Source: Symbiodinium natans
Taxonomy: Eukaryota; Sar; Dinophyceae; Suessiales; Symbiodiniaceae
NCBI GenBank assembly: GCA_905221605.1
Contig: CAJNDS010001169.1
Coordinates: 496,001 to 560,000 of the forward strand
DNA length: 64,000 nucleotides
Reading direction: 5' to 3'
Of this stretch, positions 12,601 to 21,376 are shown piece after piece. A program made the translations under genes and the position numbers. The notes below the pieces were generated by a model. That model saw only the letters and a list, made by a program, of their open reading frames with translations, was not told the origin of the DNA and did no database searches. The stretch's first letter is position 1. The number at the start of each line of letters is the position of its first letter.

Positions 12601-12912
12601 TTTTCCAACTGCAGGAGGGACATGTGCACAATCCTACGGGCCCCGCTGGACCCCATCGACACGTTCTCGTGGCTCCAGTCCATGTTCTGGCTGGACCTCC
12701 GATTCCAGTGGTCGGCTTTGGCACAGTGGACCAGCAGACGGATGAGACAGCACCTGAGACCCGATGACAGTATGTTATTGACAGGGCGTGATGGTGTGTA
12801 CACTACAACTTTGCCAGGGCCAAATAGGCTCACAACTTTTGGCGTGTTCGAATTGCAATGGGGAAAAGTTTGCCGCACAGGTCCCATGGGCAAGATTTCG
12901 CTACAGAAGTAG
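9625..12912 (+). CDS. LINE ORF1-type protein, 1095 codons open
   Basis: A continuous open frame immediately upstream of the RT-bearing ORF. No known domain is recognised. Its middle third (roughly 10600-11850) is the most protein-like: an acidic Ser/Pro-rich stretch, a helix with AAMLRHRRTQREAAKQTKK, a strongly basic Lys/Ala segment (VKKKIIKKTKAPMK) suited to nucleic-acid binding, then an Ala/Thr/Glu-rich tail. The initial codon at 9625 is ATG, but the true start is unknown. Before about 10600 plausible peptide runs also occur in other + frames (9678-10022; 10307-10600, containing VAHFRDKVDSLYSDFYL). After about 12140 the coding character moves to another frame. ORF1 proteins of LINEs generally bind element RNA, and that role is only inferred here. 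Confidence 0.5.
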   Translation: MHVQSHRGRCGEDPLFHLCCLPMRNFFVWTVIIPIATWLLIPIQCWLMHVLTTRLADTVCKASGIAHPDTIKFMPLVGQQTSALQAICNSWAVLYMRRPGQVPSLLQPSGTCLMIANMDCRAPGMDGLVSWTDDAIIGPSTNSPLRPTDIFHHACVMRFWLFRPGPRMLRVCPEPRPPGMMRTAFLHALVSQYDLRWLTTCILQTCYDPLGQPLMSAATLQQGANTLHDMSSGFTVIHPTMWHGRNLTDDFGWYSDIQCCTCQYLSGTMADRTGRSPLRRHRPGGTRTRSPLPRQGRQPLQRLLPDGRTPLPRIRPTAPRSEVQAHDAAACDMSSSSCSPLPSQSPSLRHQCPTHASQSPSPRHVPPGRGPEGPTEGEDDSPSSTPTIFSVVLEDGYPAYPEGLPDGCVDYPATQVKLRDSKGRTPSEPDTNDEMEPADAEFQEMLRTRYLEHSTSDVRDASSVQHTNAPQQASIVEQELEERRQAGVAAMLRHRRTQREAAKQTKKPADTKKMKSAAAPTVKKKIIKKTKAPMKGSAAASSSTTMTISGKPLKGYTECRVDGMVDKVNELQEMRGNAKQRRLALIAKAKQAANRTSATTATAGEEGTMETAISGPMPEPASSADSYKSLHENGDDAPPTVPTMTEAPGMPSTEDTTVAVDAANSDLATTTVDAETAPGMPSSSGMQETDAELQTEGPPMDGTIQSIDSMQSKTEHTDASGESLGQLEKYMVHRSAIVVTCIYSSPANFYAYRDAHAGLIWQTPSPVWNGSLISCGDDYESRARLILHLQLRPMMMAYGHVDISCTCVHWHNGTSMNHGRALARPQPTEVAVYTVSCFKCLPSSIVVWNQQLALSSAMKVVKKRMQQTSQETISLTQSQIYLHPLQRRIMTRMVGRRWKHAQQPRLGSAHLRRMLRRMAYSRLRGMECQRSSAQQALLLHRDMELLSTCRAPVLYTKPRLQLRYREAGSNFGALHSVLAQSLCSKVFHAERGFSNCRRDMCTILRAPLDPIDTFSWLQSMFWLDLRFQWSALAQWTSRRMRQHLRPDDSMLLTGRDGVYTTTLPGPNRLTTFGVFELQWGKVCRTGPMGKISLQK
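12141..12767 (+). CDS. Acidic, proline-rich ORF nested in the LINE ORF1 region
   Basis: A 208-residue frame beginning at an ATG with an acidic start (FGDESGEEEDAADLTGDDF), followed by Pro/Thr/Ala-rich sequence and a C-terminal part rich in V, P and G. It lies inside the longer frame 9625-12912, but its composition (DE-rich start, few runs of Arg/Cys) is more natural than the overlapping frame, which reads as Arg/Met/Leu/Cys-rich. The stop at 12767 falls 23 nt before the first ATG (12791) of the endonuclease-RT frame. It could be a separate small ORF, or the displaced C-terminus of ORF1 after an indel. No motif is recognised. Confidence 0.45.
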   Translation: MPPKQHRRMEPTARSIFGDESGEEEDAADLTGDDFVDTESDLFASPTAPDHDEDGGSEVETRPTAKARVSPPSTHATPDGLQSIAWNGMPTFISPAGPPPPSRHGTPFDMPGTGALHEAAPPTPIPGGRLQLWSITLSPGPVIVLQGVPRRTWFFQLQEGHVHNPTGPAGPHRHVLVAPVHVLAGPPIPVVGFGTVDQQTDETAPETR

Positions 12913-15900
12913 AAGCTTGATCATTCGACGCTACAAGCATTTGAAGAAGCTCAGGTCAACGTGTGGCTCGGCAAGATGGACTTCAGCACTTTGCTCAGTA
13001 TTACTATTTGCGCATGCTTACTTCAGATGGTTCATTGACCGTGGTTCATGGTATTCCGAAACGGAAGCGGTGCAAGGTGAACGTACAACAGTGAGCCGTC
13101 CGGGTCCCAAGTCCCGGAGCCGTCGCCATACAGCATTTTCGAGTGCTCTTACCAGTTGCCTGTTCACAACTTTGCTATTTACCTTCATAGCGACGGCAAC
13201 GGCGACGGCAGAGCCGAGGGTTTCCGGGTTCGCCCACCCGGTAGAAAGCACAGGCGGTCACGCCGCACCTTGGACGCCCCCTCGGCACGAACCAGGGCAA
13301 TCACATACTCAGAAAAGATCGCTGAAACGCGCAGTGATGCGAGCACAGAGAGCCGGGGGCGCACACTACAAAGGAAGATGGTACACCTGGCAACAGTTGC
13401 GATATCATGCAGACCCCTCGCGTTCGACCAAACAACATATTGCTGCGACTTCGAGGGACTGTACACTGAGACAGCCACCACAATATGTTGAACCCCACAT
13501 ACATGCAATGACGTTCAACTGTGGTGGGTTACCAGCAGCAGCACTGGATGAAATTTTGCTGTGGATTCCACCTGATTTGAATGTGCTTTTTCTTCAGGAA
13601 ACACATTGGAAATTCTCGTCACAGTGGACAGATGCGCAGTCCGGTTGGTACTTCATCCACAGCGGGGCGAGCAAAACCGACACTCATTGCGGGCTTATGA
13701 CACTGGTTCGATTTCCGAATTTGCATTCCCATCACATACGGTCCAGAGAGATTATTCAAGGCAGAGTTCAACATGTCAGAATCGAGCTGTCCCAACGCAC
13801 GATTGACTTGCTCAATGTCTATCAACAAGCCGTATCCTACAGCCAAGCCAAACAACATTATGAGAAAAGAGCCCGTATATGCAACACGGTTTCAGACTGT
13901 ATCAAAAACACTCCAGCGAGAAACTTGCTGATCATGGCGGGCGATTTCAACACATCACTTCCCAGGCTGGAACCGATGCTTGGAGCAGGATGCAAAGATT
14001 TGCACAGAGAACATCACACAAAAGATTCAGGTCTGCTGATCGATGTGATTCGACTTCACAATCTATGTGCGTTAAATACTTTTCATGGACGCCGCAAGTT
14101 CACTTTTTACCACGACGGCCATCGCACGATGATTGATTACATTTTTACAAGACTGTCAGATGCCCGTGGACAAGCCAAGCATGCTCGAGTCCTATATGAT
14201 GACAAACTAATGGCCTGGAAAACGACACGGCACTATCCCATCAGTGCCAGAATACCGCAGGGTAGAATTTCATGGCCTCCGGCACGAATTCCCATTGGCT
14301 ATGATGTTAGAAACCTGCAGCTCTCCATTATTCAAAACGACACTACTGCCCAGTCATTTCGTCAAGAGGTCACTGAACAGCTATCCGGGTGCTCTTTGCA
14401 AGACACTATTACGCTCACGGATGTCGTCCGTCAGGCGTGCATCAAATTTTACCCTGAACAAGAACCGACAGTCACCGCATCAATTGCAGCCCAGCTCAAA
14501 GGCAGAATTCGCAACATGTGGGCACAATACAAACTGTCCAGAGGTCTCCAAGGAGATTCCACCGTATCTGAACATGCCGATGAACAATGGAACCTGTGCA
14601 GAGAGCAAGTCTCCCCTGCCTTGCAGCCAGGTATGCGTAACGTATACAACCTTCTTGGAGTACGGTGCTCCTTACGCGAAATGATGTTCAGATGGTTGCA
14701 AATGGCACGCTTTACCACCTCCAGAAAACAGACCCAGCAACATGGACGACAACTCCGACGCCAACGATATCTTTCCCACCTCCAGAAAATTGCTGACGCA
14801 GAAGCGGCTCGCAGCCAGCATGACATGTATCGTGTTATTCGCGGTATTGCCCCCAAACAACCAAGGCGCGAAGTTCGAGTCAGCAACAGCACAGGTAGAC
14901 TTCTGTCTAAACAAGAGGAAAGAGCAGAACTTAAGCGCCACTTTCAGGACGTATGGACAGCTGCCCCAACATGGGTGGTTCCACGACTGCAAACTCCATA
15001 TAAGATGGCCCCAGAAGCTCTGCGCGGAGATAACGAGCATTTTTCTCTTCAACAATTTGAACATGCTCTGGCACGTTTACCTGCCTACAAGGCTGTCCCC
15101 AAAACGTCGCTGCCATCGGCAATCTGGAAATTTCTTTCCCAACCACTGTCACTCCTTTTACATCGATGGCACCAGGATCGCTGGAACACTAATCTCCCCC
15201 AGTTCCCTGACGAATGGGCATGGACTGAAGTTGTGCTACTAGTGAAGCCAGGCAAACCAATAGGACCTCCTTCTTCGCTTAGACCTATTGGACTGATAGA
15301 CCCCCTTTCCAAAGCGTATGTCAAAGTCCTGGCGGACGGGTTCAAACCGTATGCTCTGAAATTTCTGGAACAAATACCTCAGTACGCCTATCTACCAGGA
15401 CGTGAAATCTCTGGCTGCTTGTATCGGGCTGTATCCCACTGCCGCAAGGCGCGCGATGCTCTAAAAGGTATGTCCTACAATTTACATACAAAAAGAGATG
15501 GTGGCCGACAACATGACTTTGTCTGCGCTCTTCAAGTGTCCTTGGATATGTCACAGGCCTTTGACCGTGCGCCGTGGGAGCTTATTGAGATGGCAGTGCA
15601 ACGCACTGGTGCCCCGCCCTCGATGTGTACCGCCATCATGCAATGGATCCAAGGCACCAAATATGCCATTCCGTACAGAGGGCAATCGGTGTGTGTCGAG
15701 GCAGGCAGAGGTGTTCGCCAAGGATGCGTGTTGTCGCCTGTTATCTGGTCAGTATATACGGGCTTGCTTTTCTTGGAGTTTCAATCTATGATCATGTGCC
15801 AGGAACGTTTGCCAGACACTTCATTATACGCCGATGACACACACATCTCATGGCTGCTATACAAGCCAGAACATGTCACGCTTGCACTGGGACAGCTACG

Positions 15901-18427
15901 GCTGATGCTGGATCTGTTTCGCAAATTTGGGCTAACGGTTAACCCCTTGAAGTCACAGGCTATTCTGAACATTAGGGGTACTGGATCCGCGAGATTGAGA
16001 AAAACCTGGACAGTTGACGAGAACAACAAACGACATCTACGTCTTCCAGGGGGTTTACTGCAGGAGTGCATACCACTGAAGTCTTCGATTCAATACATGG
16101 CCATCACTCTTTCGTATGCCAATTTCGAAATGCAGACCATGATACAAAGAGTGGGTGTCGCGCAGGCTAGTTTCAACCGGCTCCGCAAGATCCTTCACGA
16201 CAGAAAGGTTTTGACATGTTCTCAAAGATTGTATTTATGGCGATCTACTGTTTTGCCTGCTCTGCAATATGGAATCACCTGTGTGGGGTTTACCAGGCAA
16301 TCGGCGGAAAAATGTCATGGCCTGGTCATGAAACACTTTCGTTCTATCAGCAATCTACCTCGGCACATTACGAAAGTTGACAATCAGGCACTTTTCCGAA
16401 AACTACGTGTCAAATCGCCGCTGGAAGCATTAGTTCAGAAACTTGGCGCTGAAAAAGACAGATTACAGTACAAATCTGAACACGACCCGCTGCATGTTTC
16501 TGATCCATGCGCGATGCTTGCCAGTTATGCTGCAGCGTATCGTGACTTGATACAATTTCAGCTGGCCATTGACAACTGTCGTCACACTCGACAACATCGT
16601 TCAGAACACAATCAGTTCATGTGCACGCTTTGTGAAGTCGGTTTTGCGAACCAAGCCTCTTTAAGACAACACATGAGCAAAGTACACACGGGGCAAAAGC
16701 AGGAACTGCCCTCCATTGCAAACCAACGGAATACCATAATGGGGTCTTCACTTGATGGTATGCCAACATGTCGCTGGTGTATGACGAAATTTACCAATTG
16801 GAGTGGACTAACGCGACACATTGTTCTACGCCGCTGCACTAGTTTTCCTGATCAAGAACATTTCACCGTAGAAGAAGCGCCGCCGCAGCACAATCCTGCC
16901 CTTGCGACAGACTCAGATTTTCTGGATGGCTTTCGCAGATCTGGACACCAATTTCTTCGAAAAATGCCCACGCATTTGAAGGTCCTCCAGCACCGTTGCA
17001 TTTTGTGCGGACAGTGGCTCGCGAAAAGCTCAGCACTGAAACTGCATTACCGCAAACAACATGCCACAACATGGACTGACTTCGGTGCACAGGCTTCCAA
17101 AAGAGTCACGGGTACCCTGCTGTCGGGGCCTTGCCCTTACTGTGCACAGCGTTGCAGCCCTAACACGTTGCATAAATGTTCAGTATTGCTTCAGGTTTAT
17201 TTGGCCTCTGCACAATATGAGCGTCGAAGAATCGATCAAACCCCCCAGCGCGGAGGAGCTGAAGCTCTTCCGACAGATTGTGACTCCGCAGGACACACCG
17301 ACGGCAATGGAGACACAGGTACAGAAGCGCACCCTGGACGAAATCCCCGACGAGAAGGTACCGACACCGAAGCAGCCAGCCAAAGCCCCACGACTACAAA
17401 CCGCTCAGAAGAAAGGCGCAAGCAGACCTGGTCGTGGCAGAGGTGGACAAGGATCGTCAAATCGACAAGCTCAAGGAACAGCTACCTCCTCGAACGCTCC
17501 ACCAGAAGTCATGCAACTAGTCCAGGTGATGGGACGCCTGGCAGTCAGACACGAGGATGCCTTGGCAGTGGAAAGGGCGAACAACGGGTACCTCCTATTC
17601 CTGCGACTTGGCGAGGGCCCGGAGGTGATTGTTCCTTTCCTATATCAGGTGAGGGAGAAGTGGCGCCAGGGGAAGGATGCAGATCCACCAACAGTTCGCA
17701 GCCCCCTTCGAGTGGTCATGTTCAGCCTCATCATACAGGAACTGGAGACCGGATGCAACAAGATGATCCAGACAGTGGAGTCTCACGAGCAAGCGATTCA
17801 GTCGAACATCCTCCAAACCCACGACGGCGAGCTTTCATGGCCCTATTTGGAATGGGATCCAGTGGGACAGAAAGAACTCCTATCGACACGGGAGCCCATG
17901 CCCAATTCGCGACTGGAACGCCTTCTCGCTCGCATCCAGGAAACCAGCCGAGGCGACATCATTCTTTGCTTTCACGGAAAACGGAAGCTCACGGAAAAGA
18001 TGGAGGGCGAGATCTTTCCGATGCAACTGTCAGTGGCAACCAACGGACAAATTGCGCTGGATCTTCACCAAGATCTTCGCGACTTATGCCACCTCGGAGC
18101 ATGGAAGTTGATGGGGGGACGTCTTCGTCAAGCACGCATCCAACGCGATCCACTTGCCAACAAGCTGACGGAATTGCTCGACGGCATACAGACAGGCACA
18201 CAACAGATACGGTTCTGTCTAATGTTCATATTCGATGGTTTCCTTCTGATGTTGAGCAAGACCGACCATGGCTACCGTATAGCCTCAGTAATCCAGACAA
18301 TCGATGTTATCAGAACACTGTTTTTCTGGGGCTAATTTGGATACATCAGTGCTTATGTCATTCGTTGCCCCCAGTGCTATCCGAGTTCTTCATGTGTGGT
18401 GTCAAACAACCGGACGTGCATGCTTAG
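12791..18427 (+). CDS. LINE ORF2: endonuclease, reverse transcriptase, zinc fingers
   Basis: A frame of 1878 codons counted from ATG 12791. Residues about 240-485 form an exonuclease/endonuclease/phosphatase domain that nicks target DNA: MTFN (N243), QETHW (E270), AGDFN (D385, N387), IDYIF and a final RHY (H481). Residues about 780-1130 are reverse transcriptase: LDMSQAFDR (motif A, D919), GVRQGCVLSP (motif B) and YADD (1013-1016). Four Cys/His motifs follow: CxxC starting at 1278 (full C2H2, FANQASLRQHMSKVH), 1327, 1403 (C2H2) and 1448, likely binding RNA or DNA. After about 17217 this frame turns Ser/Pro/Arg/Gly-rich and probably is no longer the translated one, although it stays open; near 18242-18340 it again carries meaningful sequence, the Cys box of the USP-like domain. 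The catalytic motifs of endonuclease and RT are intact. Confidence 0.85.
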   Translation: MVCTLQLCQGQIGSQLLACSNCNGEKFAAQVPWARFRYRSRSLIIRRYKHLKKLRSTCGSARWTSALCSVLLFAHAYFRWFIDRGSWYSETEAVQGERTTVSRPGPKSRSRRHTAFSSALTSCLFTTLLFTFIATATATAEPRVSGFAHPVESTGGHAAPWTPPRHEPGQSHTQKRSLKRAVMRAQRAGGAHYKGRWYTWQQLRYHADPSRSTKQHIAATSRDCTLRQPPQYVEPHIHAMTFNCGGLPAAALDEILLWIPPDLNVLFLQETHWKFSSQWTDAQSGWYFIHSGASKTDTHCGLMTLVRFPNLHSHHIRSREIIQGRVQHVRIELSQRTIDLLNVYQQAVSYSQAKQHYEKRARICNTVSDCIKNTPARNLLIMAGDFNTSLPRLEPMLGAGCKDLHREHHTKDSGLLIDVIRLHNLCALNTFHGRRKFTFYHDGHRTMIDYIFTRLSDARGQAKHARVLYDDKLMAWKTTRHYPISARIPQGRISWPPARIPIGYDVRNLQLSIIQNDTTAQSFRQEVTEQLSGCSLQDTITLTDVVRQACIKFYPEQEPTVTASIAAQLKGRIRNMWAQYKLSRGLQGDSTVSEHADEQWNLCREQVSPALQPGMRNVYNLLGVRCSLREMMFRWLQMARFTTSRKQTQQHGRQLRRQRYLSHLQKIADAEAARSQHDMYRVIRGIAPKQPRREVRVSNSTGRLLSKQEERAELKRHFQDVWTAAPTWVVPRLQTPYKMAPEALRGDNEHFSLQQFEHALARLPAYKAVPKTSLPSAIWKFLSQPLSLLLHRWHQDRWNTNLPQFPDEWAWTEVVLLVKPGKPIGPPSSLRPIGLIDPLSKAYVKVLADGFKPYALKFLEQIPQYAYLPGREISGCLYRAVSHCRKARDALKGMSYNLHTKRDGGRQHDFVCALQVSLDMSQAFDRAPWELIEMAVQRTGAPPSMCTAIMQWIQGTKYAIPYRGQSVCVEAGRGVRQGCVLSPVIWSVYTGLLFLEFQSMIMCQERLPDTSLYADDTHISWLLYKPEHVTLALGQLRLMLDLFRKFGLTVNPLKSQAILNIRGTGSARLRKTWTVDENNKRHLRLPGGLLQECIPLKSSIQYMAITLSYANFEMQTMIQRVGVAQASFNRLRKILHDRKVLTCSQRLYLWRSTVLPALQYGITCVGFTRQSAEKCHGLVMKHFRSISNLPRHITKVDNQALFRKLRVKSPLEALVQKLGAEKDRLQYKSEHDPLHVSDPCAMLASYAAAYRDLIQFQLAIDNCRHTRQHRSEHNQFMCTLCEVGFANQASLRQHMSKVHTGQKQELPSIANQRNTIMGSSLDGMPTCRWCMTKFTNWSGLTRHIVLRRCTSFPDQEHFTVEEAPPQHNPALATDSDFLDGFRRSGHQFLRKMPTHLKVLQHRCILCGQWLAKSSALKLHYRKQHATTWTDFGAQASKRVTGTLLSGPCPYCAQRCSPNTLHKCSVLLQVYLASAQYERRRIDQTPQRGGAEALPTDCDSAGHTDGNGDTGTEAHPGRNPRREGTDTEAASQSPTTTNRSEERRKQTWSWQRWTRIVKSTSSRNSYLLERSTRSHATSPGDGTPGSQTRGCLGSGKGEQRVPPIPATWRGPGGDCSFPISGEGEVAPGEGCRSTNSSQPPSSGHVQPHHTGTGDRMQQDDPDSGVSRASDSVEHPPNPRRRAFMALFGMGSSGTERTPIDTGAHAQFATGTPSRSHPGNQPRRHHSLLSRKTEAHGKDGGRDLSDATVSGNQRTNCAGSSPRSSRLMPPRSMEVDGGTSSSSTHPTRSTCQQADGIARRHTDRHTTDTVLSNVHIRWFPSDVEQDRPWLPYSLSNPDNRCYQNTVFLGLIWIHQCLCHSLPPVLSEFFMCGVKQPDVHA
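17217..18335 (+). CDS. LINE third ORF, basic N-terminus, unknown fold
   Basis: Begins at ATG 17217 (MSVEESIKPPSAEELKLFRQ) in the +1 frame relative to ORF2 and overlaps the end of ORF2's zinc-finger region. The first ~100 residues are polar with an RG-rich patch (RPGRGRGGQG) suited to RNA binding. Residues ~110-330 look globular and mostly helical (LAVRHEDALAVERANNGYLL; PLRVVMFSLIIQELE; LANKLTELLDGI). No known domain is recognised. From memory, similar sequence follows the RT and zinc fingers in other Symbiodinium LINE-type proteins, which I could not verify. From about 18200 the coding signal appears to return to the ORF2 frame (USP Cys box), so the last ~40 residues to the TAA at 18335 are probably not native. 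It may be a genuine overlapping ORF or part of one long polyprotein displaced by indels. Confidence 0.55.
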   Translation: MSVEESIKPPSAEELKLFRQIVTPQDTPTAMETQVQKRTLDEIPDEKVPTPKQPAKAPRLQTAQKKGASRPGRGRGGQGSSNRQAQGTATSSNAPPEVMQLVQVMGRLAVRHEDALAVERANNGYLLFLRLGEGPEVIVPFLYQVREKWRQGKDADPPTVRSPLRVVMFSLIIQELETGCNKMIQTVESHEQAIQSNILQTHDGELSWPYLEWDPVGQKELLSTREPMPNSRLERLLARIQETSRGDIILCFHGKRKLTEKMEGEIFPMQLSVATNGQIALDLHQDLRDLCHLGAWKLMGGRLRQARIQRDPLANKLTELLDGIQTGTQQIRFCLMFIFDGFLLMLSKTDHGYRIASVIQTIDVIRTLFFWG

Positions 18428-19047
18428 AGGATCATGATGGATGGAAAGCTATTTTGGCAGGATGGGACAGGCCTCATGAGCAACATGATGTCGCCGAGTT
18501 TTGCACGCGTCTGATGGAGAATGTGCCTATGCCAGTTTTTGCAGGTGAATGGCGCAAATGGGAGGCCGATGCTATCACGGATCGAGGTGATCTTAGTATC
18601 TCTAGTATCCTACTACACATTGGCAGACATAAATCTGTACAGTCCATGGTGCAGGCATGGCAGAAGCAGGAGCAGGGTATGCAGGCTCTGGTGAACCCGC
18701 CACATGGGTTAATCCTGCAACTGTCTCGTTTTTCGCAACAATCTCATCGCATCCGCAAACTAACGACGTCGGTTATTCTGAACCGTGCGGTCTGCATTAC
18801 ATGCTGGAATCATGCATCCAGCGAGCTGTCCACTACACACTATCGCTTGGTTGGTGTCATATATCATATGGGCACGCAGGTCAAAAGTGGACATTATCGG
18901 CTTGGACTTTTTGCCCCAGGCACTGACTCAGCCACTGCGATACACGTTACAGATGATTCGCAACCTGATTGCCAGGCCACACCTTCCGATTTGGAAACAA
19001 TGACAAGAAACAGCTACATTCTATTCTACGTGATGCAGCCCAGTTGA
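18242..19047 (+). pseudogene. Ubiquitin-specific-protease-like domain, split by a frameshift
   Basis: USP family deubiquitinases have a Cys box (NxxNxCYxN), a Q(D/H)xxEF segment, an LxRF strand and a His box (GHY). Here the Cys box reads SNPDNRCYQNTVF with the candidate nucleophile codon at 18305-18307 in the ORF2 frame. The rest lies in the -1 frame relative to it (open 18304-19047): EQHDVAEFCTRLM (from about 18478), LILQLSRFSQ (about 18711), YRLVGVIYHMGTQ then SGHYRLGLF (His codon 18892) and a terminal SYILFYV. Order and spacing fit a small USP of roughly 250 residues. One frameshift between about 18310 and 18400 separates nucleophile from base, so this copy cannot make an active enzyme without frameshifting or an error in the sequence. 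The domain closes the LINE. Confidence 0.65.
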
Positions 19048-21376
19048 ACGATTTCAATACGCTATGAGCGGCAGCACGTTTCAGAAGGACTCTCTTAGCC
19101 TATATCCATTTTCTGCACAATCCCCTGTACATAGCGCAGGAATGGTATGCTCTCACCTGATGATCTTTTGTTGGTTTTACTTTTGTTATGGGTTTACTTT
19201 GTTGAATTCCTGCTTCCATCAGATGAGCGCCGCTACGGTACATGCTTCTGACAATCCGGCAAGTAGTTGTGGCATACCCCACTCCTAATCCTCTTATTTG
19301 GTGATGCGTGTTTTAGTATTTGTTCGGTACTTTCTGTTTTCTTGCAGGCCTCCGGGCCGGGGATATGCTCGTGTCTCCCATCTGCAGGTCCATGGACCGG
19401 GATGTTGTTCTGCGCTTTTCTTTCTTTCTTTCTGCTCTGGAACCTCAAAGGTTGCACACAGTTGCCGGGTGATTAAACACCTGCCAAAACTTTCGCTACG
19501 AGATCCAATGTACCTCCTTCTCACCGAACTTACATGTGCTTGTGATCTCAGCGCTTCAAAGTCAAAAAAAAACGGGGACGTCAAGTGGCCGTGCATCGAC
19601 AAGTGCGCGTCTTCGTTTTGCCGGAGATGAAGACATTCGTCCTGAGCACACAGGAAGGCATGAAGTGACTTCATGCAAAGCATCCAATGTCGGATGCAGC
19701 TGGCAGCATGTAAGAGGGTTATGCTTAAGGAATTTCTCCAGTCACCAACTTTGGCTTCCCTGGATGCTAAAGTTGGCTGAAGGTTTTTGCTGTGATGCCT
19801 TGGGGGTATGTTGTGCCGATTCGGCGCCCTCCTCACAGTGGGGGTTGACGGCTTCTGATATAGGAGCCCTCTTCTCCCCACCTCTGGAGTCCGAAATCGA
19901 CTTTCCGAAAAGCCCCAAACCACAAAAGGCCCAGCACACTACAACTCGCACAGCTCTGCAACACAATGCCTGATGCAACCCTGCCCAAAGACCCTTGGGC
20001 AGGTTTTTGCTGCTGAGGAGGTTCGCAGCCTCCAGGCCTCCTTGCAGCTATATGGGTGGTTCTCTAAGTCCCAGGGTCCCTTTTTGGGTCTCTATTTTAG
20101 AGAACTGCCCATATGGCGTTTAGGGTGGTTGTTTACGGTCCTTGAACCGTATGCCCCCAAAGCCCCAGATGCGAAATTTAATTTGCACGAGCTCGAAGAC
20201 TCGAAGATTTTCATCTCACCGTCCCTGAGCCTTCTAGAGTTACGAGAAGCTTACGTCGGATATCAGGTTGAAGGTTTCGAGGCTTGGATTTTTTTGTGGT
20301 ATACTGGTATAGGTTTTAGAGGGTCATCACCATGTCAGGCCAAGTTACCACCTGTTTCGGAAGGTGGCCAGGCATGGGGATCATGGGAACATGGCAAGAA
20401 GCGCGAGGGAGGGGAAACTTTGAGCATCTCTAAGCCTTGTAGGCTTGTAGGAAGATAGATATACCCTTTTGGGGGGTCCCTTTAAGCCCCTTCAAGGGAC
20501 TCTGTTCCATTTGGGCTATAAATGGGGTAGCATGACCTACCTGGGTTCCTTCCCATTCGTAAGTGCCATGATGCTTAGTCCCTTGGAATTCGCTGAGGCG
20601 TGCACCCGGACCATGCTCTTCCTCATAACGGAGGCCTGGAAGTGTGAGCCCACCCGGTTAACCCTAAACTCTAAGCCCCTAGCCCGTAACCCCTGTACGC
20701 TGTTCCCGATACACTAAACCTTGTACCACGCTCTAAACCCCAACCCTTAACTAAAGTGACTAAACCCCAAGCTTTCGAAGGATGTCACACGCGGAATCTG
20801 AGCGATCGGGGAGTTGTCGGCGCTCTATGACCGCCCAAACTGACAACATAGGGGGGTGGGGTGGGGGTGGGGCGTTAAGTTCCCGATGGCTTTTGTTAAT
20901 GCGTAGTCGCGGCTGATGATGTCGCCCGTGGCTGCAAACAAGCCGAAACCCTAGTCCCGAAACGCCAAACTTCAAACCCTAAGCCTCAACAAGCTCGGCG
21001 GCGACAAGCAGCAGGTTCTTTCCGCAGACGTGGCTGACTCCCGCTTTGCTGTGACACCGTCCCTGGAGCAGGTTCGGTTTCAGTTTGAGGGTTTTGAGAT
21101 TGGGTTTAGGGTACATCCATCTTCCTAGTCCCCCAAAAGAGCTGCCTAGTCCCCAAAGCCACATCAATGTGGATGTTTCCTGGTTCCGTCTCGTTGTGTC
21201 GTTGCGGGTGTTGAATGCCCAGCTTAGAGTTATGAGATATTTCTGATGGCTTGAGTTGGGCTGCTGCATGCGAACAGTGATGATGACAGTGATGTTGGTG
21301 TTGTTAGTGTTGGAGATTGGTGCCAACCAAAAAGAGGTGATGATGATTGCCAGTGACTGCCGCTGTTGTGGTACAG
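19048..21376. other. LINE 3' flank and gene-poor spacer
   Basis: Short open frames on both strands with no recognisable motif, including overlapping + and - frames near 19294-19973 that look like each other's shadows. A CTTTCTTTCTTTC tract lies near 19415-19435. From 20640 telomere-like CCCTAAA fragments return. A stretch at about 20995-21075 (a + frame containing KQQVLSADVADSRFAV) might be an upstream exon of the SAC3-type gene, but I cannot confirm it. Confidence 0.4.

Larger units (their letters stand above)
9625..19047 (+). mobile_element. LINE-like non-LTR retrotransposon with USP-like 3' domain
   Basis: This span holds, in order, a long ORF1 region, a small acidic/proline-rich ORF (12141-12767), an endonuclease-reverse transcriptase ORF2 starting near 12791, a further ORF (17217-18335) and a ubiquitin-specific-protease-like domain (18242-19047). 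No long terminal repeats flank it, as expected of a target-primed element. Base composition is more balanced and codon use more even than in the surrounding telomere-like DNA. The outer limits are those of the coding region: neither a target-site duplication nor a poly-A or short tandem 3' tail could be recognised. The coding signal changes frame several times, so the copy is either degenerate, affected by indel errors in the sequence, or organised as overlapping ORFs. Confidence 0.8.

Noticed and set aside
9625-19047. LTRs flanking the LINE-like element
   Set aside because: No direct repeats were found at its ends, and the endonuclease plus YADD-type RT belong to a non-LTR element.
19294-19923. 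209-codon minus-strand frame beyond the LINE
   Set aside because: No motif, overlapped by equally plausible + frames, and all convincing genes in the window are on the + strand.
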